From Eustoma russellianum (Eukaryota > Streptophyta > Magnoliopsida > Gentianales > Gentianaceae), in the NCBI GenBank assembly GCA_036186865.1, contig AP025069.1:8521246-8585245 (forward strand): a DNA stretch of 64,000 bases. Direction: 5' to 3'. Made by a program: the position numbers and the translations under genes. Position 1 is the stretch's first letter; each line of letters starts with the position of its first letter. Below, piece after piece: positions 9,169 to 20,402 of this stretch. The notes beneath the pieces are model-generated. The model did no database searches. It had not been told where the DNA came from and worked only from the letters and a program-made list of their open reading frames with translations.

Positions 9169-9810
9169 AGAGGCTTGGATGAAGCAATTACACACTTTCA
9201 ACATCATCTAGCTTCATTTTCCATTGTTGTATATTTCTCTCATACTTGTAAATTTGTTTAAAGCTTGTTTAGCTTTTCCTTGATCTTCATTATTGTATAT
9301 TGAGAGAAAGAGAGTCAAGCACAAGAGGAACCATAAATATTTGATCTCTTGCTTGTGCTTAGACTTGTGAGAAAGTGTGAACCTTACTATATTTCTTCAA
9401 CCCATTGTAAGAAGTTCTTGAGGGAACTTTTGTTGAAGTAGTGAGGAAGCAAGAAGTTGTTCTTGCTAAGAGCTGTAGTTGCTGTAGTTGCACAAGTGTG
9501 TTTTGTGCAAGAAGTTGCTGTTGTTGTTGCTTACACTAAAGTGTTAGTGTAGGTGTTGCTGTGGTTGTTCTTATTGTTCATAATAAGAAGAGTAGTTGTT
9601 GAAAATCCACTTTGGAAACAAAGTGGTAGTGGAGTAGAATCATTTACGATTCGAACCACTCTATATCCGGTGTACTCATTCATTATCTCTCATCTCAAAT
9701 TCTTGCTCTGATTTTGAATATCCTTTTTGAGTTGAGACAAAAGAGAAAATTCCGCAAAAAGAGCCAAACACTCTATTCACCCCCCTCTAGAGTGTATTTC
9801 GGACCTAACA

Positions 9811-9815
9811 ACCTG
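9811..9815. repeat. Target-site duplication, right copy (element 1)
   Basis: ACCTG, matching 35-39. Confidence 0.9.
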
Positions 9816-9935
9816 TATATGTTCTTGCGGTATGACTCCTTGTTCTCTGAGGTGCTCAAGATGCTCGCTGAAGGCCTGTTTCAACGGGCGATTGAACCCT
9901 CTATATCTTCGACAGAAGATTTCTCACCATCATAA
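9811..9935 (+). pseudogene. Interrupted reading frame at the element 1 target
   Basis: Without element 1 and one TSD copy, bases 1-39 and 9816-9935 lie in one open frame. Its left part reads HVLSNIFHN and its right part YMFLRYDSLFSEVLKMLAEG, ending FSPS and a TGA-free stop at 9933-9935. I do not recognise the protein. The left end lies outside the window, so this may be the last exon of a host gene or a piece of an older repeat. Confidence 0.35.
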
Positions 9936-12027
9936 TCAATGGTTTTATACATTTTTAGTGACTTTATGCGGGATTTAACAAAGAAACTAAAAATAAAGCA
10001 TGGTTGACCCTCCTTCTAGCTCCAAATTTGCAAGGTCATATGTTCGTCTAGGATCAAGAGATGATCCTACATTGAAACTGGCGGTCGTTGCCATATAAAT
10101 CCTACAAGATTCAAGAATTTTAAGGGACCAAGAGTTTTACATCAAGAAAAACCCTTCAACGATCAAGTTAGTTACGGGTATTTTCACATTAGGAAGTGTT
10201 TATACTGGAATATTTAGAGAAATTTGTCCCTTGTGGTGGTTGGAAAAGAGTGTTTTGTAAGCTGACTCTACCTGTTCACCTCCCGTGTGAGGCTTTTTTT
10301 TGACTTTTGTATGTTGGAGCGAGTCAATACATGTTTAGAAACTACATAAAAGTGTCAAGTGTCTGGTGGCAAAGTGTTGCAGCTTGTCGAGTTGTATGGT
10401 TAAGCTGCTCGCATGGAAGTAGACTACTTGAGACGCTGCGTCGAGCTGATCTCGAAGGCTTTAGGCACTGGCCAGGTGGATGAACAGCTGAGTGTGGTCG
10501 AGGAGCTTGCTTTTGCAGAGGTGATTGCTACAACTGAGGTAGAGGCAATATCTGAGGTGACTAGCTGAGACTAAGGTGAACAGTCTTCAATGCCTCTATA
10601 TGAAAAAGATTGATGCTGACCAGAGATCTTAGTCGACATCGTGGGGGTAGCTTGCGTCTCGTGGGCCACGTCAGCTTGACTATCTATTCGGATCTGAGTG
10701 GCTGACGTAAGCCTAAGGCGACCTGTGCCTCTGTAAGGGTCAAGTGACGTTGACAGTAACAGACGGGGTTGGTTACACTTGTCATCGTTTGGGGTAATAG
10801 TTTTGTCTTTATCAATATAGATGCATGCACACATACATATAATTTTTGGAGATTATATTCTAATCGTGTTTTAAGCTCTGAGACAGACTTTATAAAAGAA
10901 AAAAGATATAAGAACTCTAAGACAGAATTGAATTATTATCTAGATTAAGAGATTGCACCTAAGAAAGGAAAAAAAAATAAAGGTTCGGAGGCCGGTTATT
11001 ATCTAGATTTACACTGAGAAACGCTTGAATGGTTTTTGGTTAAGCCGTGGTTTTGGCTTATGTTTCCTTGAAAAACAAGAATGTTAATATGGGGCTGAGA
11101 CAATGGGACTTTCTTAAGCTTCTTTCAAGAACAGTTCAACACAAATATCGAGTCTAAACCCTACGAGATTCAACAGACACCATACCTTGAATACAAAAAA
11201 GAAAAATAATAAAAAGTAAAAAGTTTTAGAGATACTAAAAATTTTGATGCTGACTTTGTCAAGTTCTTGAATATTTGCTACTGAACCAAGGATCAAAATC
11301 CGGCTGATGTGACGTTGAGACAATTTGAGAATTATTTTGCAAATAGCATGTCCGACCCAACGTTGTTCAGCAAATATTATACTTAAAAGAAACGAAATAA
11401 AAACAAATAAATCAAAGTAATACTTAAATAGTTGCTATTGAAGCCTGGATCTTCATTCAAATGATATGACATTGAATGAATTGGGCCAACTATGATAGCC
11501 AAACGCCCAGTCATTTTAGCATTTATAATTTTGTTAAGAGTTAATCACTTTTTTAACTAAATATTTTCTAGTTATTGCACCATATATCAAAAACTTCTGG
11601 AGTTACAGTTTTTATCCAAATTTTCTTAATTTATCACATTGAAAGTATTTTTTTTTGCATAATTAGAAAAAATTTGAAAGTTAAATTTGCAACGACGTGG
11701 CAACAGAAATGGATATTTTGTGCAACAAATAAATAAGATTTAGATAAAAAGTGCATTTTTAGAAATTTTGGACATTTTGGATGAAAAGTATTTGGATAAA
11801 AAAATATAATTCACCCATGTGTTATAATGTTCTCCTATTGCCTCGCATTCAGTAACATGCAAAAGTTGTTATCCACTCATAATATGTCTGCTATACTATA
11901 CGATAATTCACTTTTTCTCAATAGCATCCGTGAAGCAACTTTTGTTCCGAGAAATTGTATTTTATTGAACGATTCTATTTTATAACGACGAAATTGGAAT
12001 AGGCCATGTACAAGGTCACACCCTATT
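9936..12027. other. Degraded interval between elements 1 and 2
   Basis: Short coding-like pieces remain: near 10005 (PPSSSKFARSYVRLGSRDD) and a 51-codon frame at 10413-10568 (MEVDYLRRCVELISKALGTG) ending in TGA. They look like fragments of an old retroelement gag but match no family I can name. From about 11380 it is AT-rich with nothing recognised. Confidence 0.4.
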
Positions 12028-12032
12028 ATATC
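12028..12032. repeat. Target-site duplication, left copy (element 2)
   Basis: ATATC, repeated at 17750-17754. Confidence 0.85.
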
Positions 12033-12585
12033 TGTCCATTTTTGATCAATGCTCTAAGAATTGAATACATTCGCATTGATTGGAAGAACAAAATTATACA
12101 ATGATAAGAATTTGTAGAAAAGATAATCGCGTGGTGAGAATCAAATGAGAGAAAAAGAAATTGTCATTGCGTTTCCATTATTGCTGCTGAGATGCTGTTT
12201 ATATCGAACACGGGAGTGAAGGAAATAAAAAGCAAATTTACAAGAAAGTCCCTGATAACTAACTTTTCTAACTAAGTAATACAAGGTAAAATCGTCTTTT
12301 CATCTATTTTAAAATGTTCCCGCCTTGTGTCTTCTCATTCCAAATCTGTTGCAGACAGTTAACACTGTCTGAAACTTACTGTCTTTCCTGCCCACGTGAT
12401 CACATGGCTTCAGCCAATCACAATCCAGTATTTTAGCTCCAAGTAACTTTCTTAACCGTCTAATGTCAATTGCAGTCTTCATCTCTCTTCAATTCTTTCT
12501 CCACACCGGTGTTTGATATATTGCATCATGTGTTCGACTTTATTACTTCACCATTGCTGCAATGTCCTCAGCACCTGCTTTGACA
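12033..12585 (-). repeat. 3' LTR of element 2
   Basis: A 553-bp LTR running on the minus strand from TGTCAAAGCAGGTGC (12585) to ...AAAATGGACA (12033). It matches 17205-17749 with scattered substitutions and small indels. Confidence 0.9.
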
Positions 12586-13076
12586 CCTCCCCTTAAGCCT
12601 GGCTTGCTATAGATGTTGTACACTCCAAATGTTCTCATAAGATAACTCATTCTTCTTGAATCAAGTGCTTTTGTAAATATGTCTGCAACCTGAAGTTCTG
12701 TTCTGACTGGCATGAGTTTGATTGTCCCATTTTGCACCTTCTCTCTTACTATGTGACAATCTATCTCAATGTGCTTTGTCCTCACGTGGAAAGCTGGATT
12801 CTTAGCAATGTGCATCGCACTCTTACTGTCACAAAACACTTCCACTAGTTCCTGTTCATCAATTCACAGTTCATGAGATAAATGTAATAGCCATTGCACC
12901 TCACAAGACAAGGTTGCCAATGCTCTGTATTCAGCTTCAGCTGAAGACTTTGAAACTGTAGTTTGCTTCTTGGCTTTCCAAGATATTAAGGCATCACCTA
13001 GAAACACACAGAACCCTATTACACTTCTTCTAGTTTCTGTACATCCTGCTCAATCAGAGTTTACAAAAGCTCTCAA
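12543..13076 (-). pseudogene. pol: pol: RNase H (element 2)
   Basis: The C-terminal part reads EVFCDSKSAMHIAKNPAFHV, RTKHIEIDCHIVREKVQNG and ELQVADIFTKALDSRRMSYL, matching the copia RNase H end. The frame runs past the polypurine tract and terminates 43 bp inside the LTR. A stop at about 12855 separates it from the upstream SKSSAEAEY-type region, which is also broken. Confidence 0.85.
12586..12597 (-). other. Polypurine tract of element 2
   Basis: On the minus strand cttaaggggagg lies directly against the TGTCAAAG start of the LTR, the expected plus-strand primer. It is embedded in the last pol codons. Confidence 0.8.
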
Positions 13077-13877
13077 CTACAGATGTGTGTTAGATGGGTA
13101 TAGTAAGCCTTGGCCTGCTGGGCCTTTGGCATATCCCAGTACTCTGTGAGAAGCCTTGAGGTGTTGCTCCATTGGACAATCTAAGAACTGACTGAGCTGT
13201 TGTACTAGAAATGCAATGTCTGGCCTTGTAATTGTTAGATATATCAATTTTCCAATTAAGCTTCTGTAAGTGGATATTTCAGCTAGAGTGGGAGAATCAT
13301 CATGAGTGAGTTTCAAATTGACTTCCATGGGAGTCTGAGCTGGTTTTGATCGTAAGAATCCAGTATGTTGTAACAACTCCAATGCATATATTCTATGATT
13401 TACTACAATCTCCCCTTGTGACTTGGCTAATTCTAATCCTAAGAAGTACTTAAGGTCACCCAGGTCTTTTATTTTAAAATTTATGTGGAGCTGAGACTTG
13501 AGAGCCTGGATAGAGGGCAAGGAGGGTGAAGTAACAATAATCTCATCTACATACACCAAGGCTAGAAGTATGGAGTCAGGTGAATGCCTTACAAACAATG
13601 CATAGTCTGTCTTAGGTTGTATCAATCCCAGAGACAACATATAGGAAGTTAACTTTGCATTCCACTCCCTACTTGCTTGCTTAATGCCATACAAAGATTT
13701 TTCAAGATTGCAAACTAAATCACGCTGCTGAATAGAAAGTCCAGCTGCTGGGATCATATAAATTTCCTCATACAAATCACCATATAAGAAGGCATTGTTA
13801 ATGTCCAGGTTGTCTAGATGCCACTCTTTGCTGGCTGCTAGTGCTAGGACAAATATAACTGTACTCATCTTAGCCAC
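13077..13877 (-). pseudogene. pol: pol: reverse transcriptase with altered active site (element 2)
   Basis: RVT_2 palm and thumb motifs are clear: LDINNAFLYGDLYEEIYM, LEKSLYGIKQASREWNAKL, KDLGDLKYFLGLELAKSQG, YRSLIGKLIYLTITRPDIAF. The active site reads VYVDEIIVTS: the second Asp of YVDD is Glu, expected to cripple catalysis. The N-terminal RT part (about 13878-14100, with TPIGCRWVYKIKY) lies upstream but is cut by stops. Confidence 0.88.
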
Positions 13878-14633
13878 AAGAGAGAAGGTTTCTTAATAGT
13901 CAATACCATACTGTTGAATATATCTCTTGACAACTAATTTGGCTTTATAACGTTCAACAGTCCCATCTGGCTGATATTTTATTTTGTAGACCCATCTACA
14001 TCCAATAGGGGTCTTTCCAGGGGGTAAAGGAACCAGCCTCCAGGTATGATTTGCTTAAAGAGCAGCCAGCTCAACCTACATAGCTGCCTGCCAGGCTGCA
14101 GAACTAAATGCATCTAGATAATTAGTAGGTTCTGTATGCATACTAGAAGTTAAGATATATGATTTTTAACCAGGTGCCAGATGATTCATAGTGAAGTATT
14201 TATCAAGAGCGTGTGGTGTATATGCAGACTGAGGAGAAGTGAAAGAAGGAGTAGGATTAGATGAGGAAGAAGAAGCATGTAGCTGATTACAATAATATTC
14301 TTGTAAGTATGAAGGTCGTTGTCTATGTCTGGATGGTCTAGCATTTGGCTGAAGAGGTAAACAGATGTCAATTGATGTAATGGGAATGGGGTTGTCTCAA
14401 TGATAATGGAAGGACTCAGGAGATGGCTCAGGTGTAGTAGAATAGGGATGAGATCTGAAGGGTTAAGGAGATGACTGTACATGCATTGAATGGGTGGATG
14501 ATATATGGGTGGGAGGATCAGGGAAGTCATGGCATGAATCATGGGTTGATTGTATAATGGTTGGACTGGGAAGTTGACTATTTGGGTGTTCAATAGAGTG
14601 TCTTCAGAGAATGGAAAGATATGTTCTTGAAAT
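13878..14633 (-). pseudogene. pol: pol: integrase-RT linker and RT N-terminus (element 2)
   Basis: The right part keeps the linker (DVEFQEHIFPFSEDTLLNT), then a drifted, Leu/His/Pro-rich stretch from a shifted frame. At the left, wing motifs of the RT fingers are visible near 13930-14030 (GCRWVYKIKYQPDG) with in-frame stops. Confidence 0.6.
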
Positions 14634-15615
14634 TCAACATCTTTGGGAAAGGAAAACATCCTTAGTACTCAAATCCTGAAGAATGTAGCCCTTGGTGGTG
14701 TGTGAAAGTCCAAAGAAAATGCATTTTCTAGATCTCGGATCAAACTTCCCTTTATTAGGTTGGGTACTCATGGCAAATGCCAAACAACCAAATACTCTTA
14801 GCTGTTGATATGAGGGATCTTTTCTGTAAAGCTTGTGATAGTGTGTTCTGTTATCAAGAATAGGAAAAGGAATTAGATTTATCAAATACATAGCATGCTG
14901 GATACAAAAGCCACAGAGATTAATGGGTATATGAGCTTGAAACCAAGGGTTCTAGCCACATTTCAGATATGTTGCTGTTTTTTTTCTACTAGTCCATTCT
15001 ACTGTGGTGTATGAATGCAACTAGTCTGGTGAATGATACCTTTATCAGAATAAAATGAATTCATCTTGAACTCCAGACCATTGTCTAAGCGTATGATTTT
15101 TATTTTCTGTTCAAAATGTACAAGAACAAGGCATAGAAACTCTGTAATACACTTCTAACTTCTGATTTATTCTTCAATAGATAGACCCAAGTGCATCTAC
15201 TGTAGTCATCAACAATGGTAAGAAAATAAGATTGTTGATACAATGTAGGGTGCCTATAAGGGCCCCAGATATCTGCATGAATCAAAGAAAAGGGAGCTAC
15301 AAAAGAGGAAGTAGACATGGGAAAAGGTTTTTTCTTTTTCTTAGCAAGAGGACAGATACAACAAGGACTCAGATTGTTTGAAACAGTTACTAATGGATCT
15401 AGTTTATGGATTTCTTTCATCCTGGCTAGGGAGGTATGCCCAAGTCTTGAATGCCAGAGTTCAGCCTTGGACTGTAAGGAAGCTTGGAAAGAAAATTGTG
15501 GAAAATTACCAACAGAGGACAGAATCTGTTGACGTTTGAACATAGGATGTTTCAGTTCATAAAATTTGTACAAGCCTTGGCTCTTTTCAGCTAAACCTAT
15601 CACCTTCATATTCAT
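14634..15615 (-). pseudogene. pol: pol: GAG_pre-integrase and integrase (element 2)
   Basis: ELWHSRLGHTSLARMKEIH and CCICPLAKKKKKPFPM give the pre-integrase zinc-binding region. LIHADIWGPYR and LTIVDDYSRCTWVYLLK start the integrase core. A break near 15100 is followed by decayed second-Asp and Glu regions (about 14950-15090), then RVFGCLAFAMSTQPNKGKFD and RSRKCIFFGLSHTTKGYI. At least two frames are needed to read it. Confidence 0.8.
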
Positions 15616-15890
15616 CTAATCAAACAGCATACAAAAATCAGATTGACATAAGACACTTATATGTTTCTGTTTTGTCAGCTTGCTGAGGGATAGCAAGTTA
15701 AAGCAGAAGGCAAGCATATGCATTACATCATTCAGTGTAAATTCAGAGTTCACAGCTACAGTACCCACATGTGAAACACTAACAGATTGATTATTTGGTA
15801 ACTTAACTTTTAAGGAATTAATGGGACTGAAGGAATCAAAGAGACTTAACGAACAACAAATATAATCAGTGGCACCTGAATCCAAAATCT
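15616..15890 (-). pseudogene. pol: pol: aspartic protease (element 2)
   Basis: The active site appears as ILDSGATDYI just right of 15870, then NSEFTLNDVMHM and CFNLLSLSKLTKQ, the usual copia protease order. A stop at its start separates it from gag. Confidence 0.8.
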
Positions 15891-16074
15891 ATGTATCTAA
15901 ACTTCTAAATGATACATTGCCTGCTTTCTTACCAGGGACAACTAATTGCTGAGCTGACATAATAGCATGTCGTCCATCAGTTTCACCATCTATTCTTGTT
16001 CTCTCTTTGACTCCCATTTGCTGATAGTCCTTCAACATATTCATTAACTGCACATACTGGTCATGGGTGAACAT

Positions 16075-17150
16075 ATTATGAGACTGAGGAGTCTCTCCAT
16101 GATCAACATATTCCTTCTCATCACCTTGACCATTCTGATTGTACTATATATCATCAAAGTTACTTACACAATTTATCTATCCTTTTGGTTTGTACCCAAG
16201 AGAAAATCCATGTTTTCTGTAGCATTTCTACTCTGTGTGCCCCAAGAATCCACAGTGATTACATAAAGGTCTCTTGCTACCACTTTGTCCTGGCTTCTGC
16301 ATGTAATTTCCTTCTTTCTTGAAGTTGTTTTGCTGTTTGGCAACAAATCTTGCATTGGTCCTCTAAAGAATCCAGTAGTATGGCCAACAAACGTTGGATC
16401 CTTTTCTCCTGTACTCAACACCACTTAAGGATTATTCAAGAAAGATGTTTGGTTATTTGAATATAATACTTTTCTCTCAAACTTTATTCCCATGGCAAAA
16501 GTAGTGTTAATATCGGGCAAGAGACTCACCAACAGAATCTAAGATGTCACTGGCTCAAATTCATCCGACAAACCTTTCAAGAATTTTATCACAAAATCAT
16601 CCTCAATAAACTTATTTACTTGAGCAGTTATATTGCAATTTCATCTTCTGCACGTACATCATGGTATGGCTTTTAAGATGGTTAATTCCTCCCAAACTAC
16701 TTTCAATTTCGTATAATACTCAGTTACTGTTAAGTTTTCTTGCTTAATCATATAGAATTCTTCTTGTAAGTTAGAAAGCCAGAATGCATCCGCATTCCTG
16801 TACCTGAGTTTCAGATCTTTCCAGATTTCTGCAGCACCATCAATCCACATGATGCTTTGAGCAATAGAAGAACTTATAGAATTTGTGATCTAGGCAGCCA
16901 CCATGTTATTTGCCTTAATCCAGAGAGCAAGTCTGCAATCACCCTCAGCAGGTTTACCCACTGTACCATATATGAAACCTACTTTATTCTTGGCCTCCAG
17001 CGCTCTGCGAACAATTCTACTCCATCCATGATAATTTTGCGATGTGAGAGGATTTTGAGTTAGAGAAAGAGAAAGACTATCAGAAGGATGAATGTGAAGA
17101 GGATCTTCATAAGGATCCATGGTTCCAAATGTGACTGAAGAAGAAGCCAT
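16075..17150 (-). pseudogene. gag: gag (element 2)
   Basis: The start at 17150 gives MASSSVTFGTMDPYEDPLHI, then NYHGWSRIVRRALEAKNKVG, the retrotran_gag_3-type N-terminus. After a stop near 16890 it resumes with IWKDLKLRYRNADAFWLSNL and TVTEYYTKLKVVWEEL (UBN2-like). A degraded CCHC knuckle (CNHCGFLGHTE) is readable near 16225-16262. Several stops and frame changes are present. Confidence 0.8.
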
Positions 17151-17191
17151 ATCAAATTACAGGATATGAAATATAGAGTACTGATGATCAA

Positions 17192-17204
17192 TGCTCGGAT
17201 AACA
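17192..17204 (-). other. Primer binding site, decayed (element 2)
   Basis: On the minus strand tgttatccgagca follows the 5' LTR end. It resembles the common TGGTATCAGAGC iMet site with two changes. Confidence 0.6.
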
Positions 17205-17749
17205 TGTCAATTTTTGAACAATGCTCTAAGAATTGAATACATTCGCATTGATTGGAAGAACAAAATTATACAATGATAAGAATTCGCGAAAAAGATAATC
17301 GCGTGATGAGAATCAAATGAGAGAAAAGGAAATTGTCATTGCGTTTCCATTGTTGCTGCTGAGATGCTGTTTATATCGAACACAGCTACAGGGAATGAAG
17401 GAAATAAAAGGCAAATTTACAACAAAATCCCTGATAATTAACTTTTCTAACTAAGTAATAAGAGGGTAAAATCGTCTTTTCATCTATTTTAAAGTGTTCC
17501 CGCCTTGTGTCTTCTTCGTTCCAAATCTGTTGCAGACAGTACTGCCTTCCCTGCCCACGTGATCACATGGCTTCAACCAATCACAATCCAGTATTTCAGC
17601 TCCAAGTAACTTCCTTAATTGTCTAATGTCAATTGCAGTCTTCATCTCTCTTCAATTCTTTCTCCACACCGGTGTTTGATATATTGCATCATATGTTCGA
17701 CCTTTATTATTTCACCATTGCTGCTACGTCTTTAGCACCTGCTTTGACA
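17205..17749 (-). repeat. 5' LTR of element 2
   Basis: A 545-bp partner of 12033-12585. It contains a few-base indels relative to it, for example around 17380-17400 and 17530-17545. Confidence 0.9.
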
Positions 17750-17754
17750 ATATC
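17750..17754. repeat. Target-site duplication, right copy (element 2)
   Basis: ATATC, matching 12028-12032. Confidence 0.85.
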
Positions 17755-17880
17755 ATTAGAGAAATGCAGCCATCTGTGAATTACTTCAAAGTCAAAGACA
17801 ATTTCGTATTTTGGGGCCAATTATTTGCTCCCGTACAACATGAACTTTTCTGTGCAAACACTCTTCTGACACATGCATAA

Positions 17881-17962
17881 GTATATGTGTGTATACACAC
17901 ACATACATATATGTGTAAATATGTACACTTATACATATGTGTGTACATATATGTGTGTATTC
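17881..17962. repeat. Microsatellite of TG/CA and ATAT dinucleotides
   Basis: Mixed gtgtgt, acacac, tacatata and atgtgtgt runs. It is simple sequence; the reading frame across it is not a gene. Confidence 0.85.
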
Positions 17963-18174
17963 AAACATGGGGTCACTGCCTCAAAACTGGTTGCGCCCAC
18001 TGAAGCTACTGTGGTTCATACACAACAGGCTGAGGGGACAACAATCCTGATAACCACAGGAGGCTGCTGATGGTTCGGAGCTCGCTAACAAGGATGTCAC
18101 TTCAGTGAAAGGTAAGGTTGCAAAGGCTGTTTCTTTGCTAAGATGGTAGTAATAGAGACAGGTCCGGGTCCTTC

Positions 18175-18495
18175 GAGGCTCTAGCTCTGAGGGTTGAAAT
18201 TGACCCTCTGGTTATGGAATCTGATGGTGAACTTGAGGCTTTCTCCGTGGATTTTAATCGCTCACGTGACTATCCCGTAAATATTATTTCCTCGGATGAT
18301 GTAATTGGTCCTCAGCATACTGGTTCGACTGATTTAGATTATCTCTCAAGACACAAATTCTCCTGCTTGTCCACTTCAGGCAGATAACGAGTTTTGATGG
18401 ATTATCGTCCGGTTTCAAAGATAATGCTAGATAAGCGTATTGCTAGGGTGTTTAAAGCTTCCTCTCAAACTGGTCCTTCTAAGGCCACTCTCTCA
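18175..18495 (+). pseudogene. Reading-frame remnant split by the LINE insertion
   Basis: A coding-like frame (ALALRVEIDPLVMESDGELE, AFSVDFNRSRDYPVNIISSD) reaches a TAA at 18385-18387, then stays open as RVLMDYRPVSKIMLDKRIAR up to the LINE. Across the LINE it resumes at 23754 (SYGQRMPMVI and stop). I do not recognise the family; an older LINE or gag protein is possible. The 17755-18174 interval to its left holds only the microsatellite and short fragments. Confidence 0.4.
18483..18495. repeat. LINE target-site duplication, left copy
   Basis: ggccactctctca, perfectly repeated at 23741-23753. The two A bases before it also match but merge with the LINE A-tail at the other end. Confidence 0.9.
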
Positions 18496-18629
18496 GGACA
18501 AGCTCAGGGTAAAAAGAGAAGTTAGAGAGAGAAACTCTCTGTCTTTTCTCTACAAAGAAAACTTCTTCTTGGCTTTTCAGCACAACACAACACACTTCCA
18601 AACTATTTCTGATCTAAAAAGGCTACACC

Positions 18630-20402
18630 ATGCCTAAAACGAAGGCAGCTAAGGCTGCGTTGAAGCTGAAATACACTTCAAAGAAGAACAATGCAACGGC
18701 ATCTAGCACCAGCATGAGCTACATGTCAGCAAAAAGCAATGATGACCTACAATGGAATTATCGAGCTCTGCAGATGGAGATACACACTCCTTCTATGCAG
18801 GCTCAGACGATGAAGGTTCCACCTCAAAGTCTAAGGCTGAGGTACGAGCAGCTACTGATGAGGCCTATACTCCATTGACATCGAAAGAAGAAGATACATG
18901 GGCTTAAAGCTTGAACCCTAAGGAAAAAGAAGCTGGGACCAAGGAATCCCGCCCGAGCAATTACCCAGCGGGTAATAATGAAGATGATGTTGCAAAAGTA
19001 AACCGTCAGGTATGCATCTCTCCTCATGTGATTGGAACTCCCTCTCTCCTACCACACACCAACCTGCAAATGCCACATAAGCCTGCAACCACCAACCGGT
19101 CAGTTCCTGTGGACTCCCTGCTACAAGTGTTGACATTTCCAAAATTCAAATCACTCTGCCCTCTCCCAACAGCCCACCCACCAAACGCCCTGGTCAACAC
19201 ACACAACAGCTTAGCCAACACAAGGTAGATCTTGTAATTCACTCTTTCGGAACAACAGAAAGCCTGAACACAGCCTTAGACTTAAAAAATAGAAGTGTGC
19301 ACCCCAGGCAAGGTACATATAAACATTGATGAGCTTTATAGTGATGATGAGGTAGATCGCTGTCTTGTAGGATGTTTTGTGGGACGATTCTCAGGCCACC
19401 AAACAGTGCAAAACCTTTCTAAAACATGGAAGATAAAGCACAAAGTGGAATACCATGCATCAGGATGGATCATTTTCAAATTTGAGTCTGCTAAGGAGAT
19501 GGATGAGGTCCTCTATGTAGGCCCATACCTTGTGTATTTGAGATCTCTTATCCTTAGGAAAATGCCAAGGTTTTTAACATTCAGAGCAACGGAAATGGCA
19601 CAAGTCCTAGTTCGAGTGAAGTTTCCCAACCTACCTGTCACGCTTTGGGTGGACCAGGTTCTCTCTAGTATCTATTCTCAGGTAGACACAACGCTGTATG
19701 CAGACCAACTCACAGCAAAAAGAAGTACGTGGAACTTCGCACATGCATTGGTCGAAGTGGATCTTAGTAAGGATCTATTGAGCTCAGTGGAATTAGTGCT
19801 ATCAAATGGAACCACAATTGTCCAGAAAGTGGAGTTCGAAAGATTAGCGATTTTTTATAGAGACTGCATGTAGCTCGGTCACAGTGAAACCAACCATAAG
19901 AAGTCTGCTTAGTACACTCCAATGAACACCTCTGCTGACCTGCATCCAACCCAAGTCAGCTTGGCAACACCTAACTCAGCTCGCCATCTCACCTAATACT
20001 CGTACCCACCATCCCCCCACTAAAAAGCCGAGTAGACATGTACCTAAATTAGCTCGACCTCAACAACCCAAACAAGCTCAGCCACAAAAAGTCACCTCAG
20101 CTTGGCAAATTACTAGCTCAGCACTAACACCCACCCCATCCCAACAGATCAACAGTTCAGCTCGGCCAATCACTACCAAGGCCCAACACCCTATGGCCGC
20201 TCTGCCTGAGGTCAGCTCGGCCATCCCAGCTCAGCATGCACAGTCGAATGTCCACCTGGAGCACCGTGTGGAAAGAATCAACTTCCTGCTTCAGGATGGT
20301 TTCACAGAAGTTATCTCCAAAACGAAGGCCCAGGCCTTGAGGAAAAAACTTCAAGATCCTCATGGCAAAGCCAAGGTACGGAATGATCAACGGACCTCAT
20401 GA
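18630..20402 (+). pseudogene. LINE ORF1 (DUF4283 RNA-binding/gag-like protein)
   Basis: The first ATG context at 18630 begins MPKTKAAKAALKLKYTSKKN. The best-kept part, 19295-19873, is a DUF4283 domain: CLVGCFVGRFSGHQTVQNLS, WIIFKFESAKEMDEVLYVGP, LVYLRSLILRKMPRFLTFRA and LPVTLWVDQVLSSI. A degraded knuckle-like CM-LGHSE stretch with a stop follows near 19865. The Pro/Ser/Gln-rich region 19930-20200 and a short end (20193-20402) follow in other frames. ORF1 proteins coat LINE RNA. At least three frames are needed. Confidence 0.75.

Larger units (their letters stand above)
40..9810 (+). mobile_element. Sirevirus-like Ty1/copia LTR retrotransposon, TSD-bounded, non-functional pol
   Basis: A 9.77-kb element reading LTR, primer site, gag, protease, integrase, RT, RNase H, extra ORF, polypurine tracts, LTR. 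The integrase-before-RT order is Ty1/copia. LTRs over 1 kb, a gag with a coiled coil and two CCHC knuckles, an extra ORF after pol and several polypurine tracts are known marks of the plant Sirevirus (SIRE/Maximus) lineage; the assignment is inferred from these. The LTRs differ at about 35 positions by hand count (about 2.5%), mostly C/T and G/A changes as expected for a methylated, ageing copy. Frameshifts, stops and an integrase deletion make it non-autonomous. Confidence 0.92.
8394..9810 (+). repeat. 3' LTR of element 1
   Basis: A 1417-bp copy of 40-1459 with the same array spacing, TATA-like box and hairpins. It ends ggacctaaca, followed by the ACCTG duplication. Confidence 0.95.
12033..17749 (-). 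mobile_element. Degenerate Ty1/copia LTR retrotransposon (element 2)
   Basis: A 5.7-kb element on the minus strand with LTRs of about 550 bp, a 5-bp TSD and a polypurine tract. Gag, protease, integrase, RT and RNase H read from right to left. Almost every domain is interrupted by stops or frame changes, and the RT catalytic motif is altered, so it is an old inactive copy. Confidence 0.92.

Noticed and set aside
10571..10834. 87-codon minus-strand frame
   Set aside because: No recognisable motif, and the plus strand carries the coding-like fragment next to it.
17873..18070. 65-codon frame starting MHKYMCVYTHIHICV
   Set aside because: Its first half is the TG/CA microsatellite.
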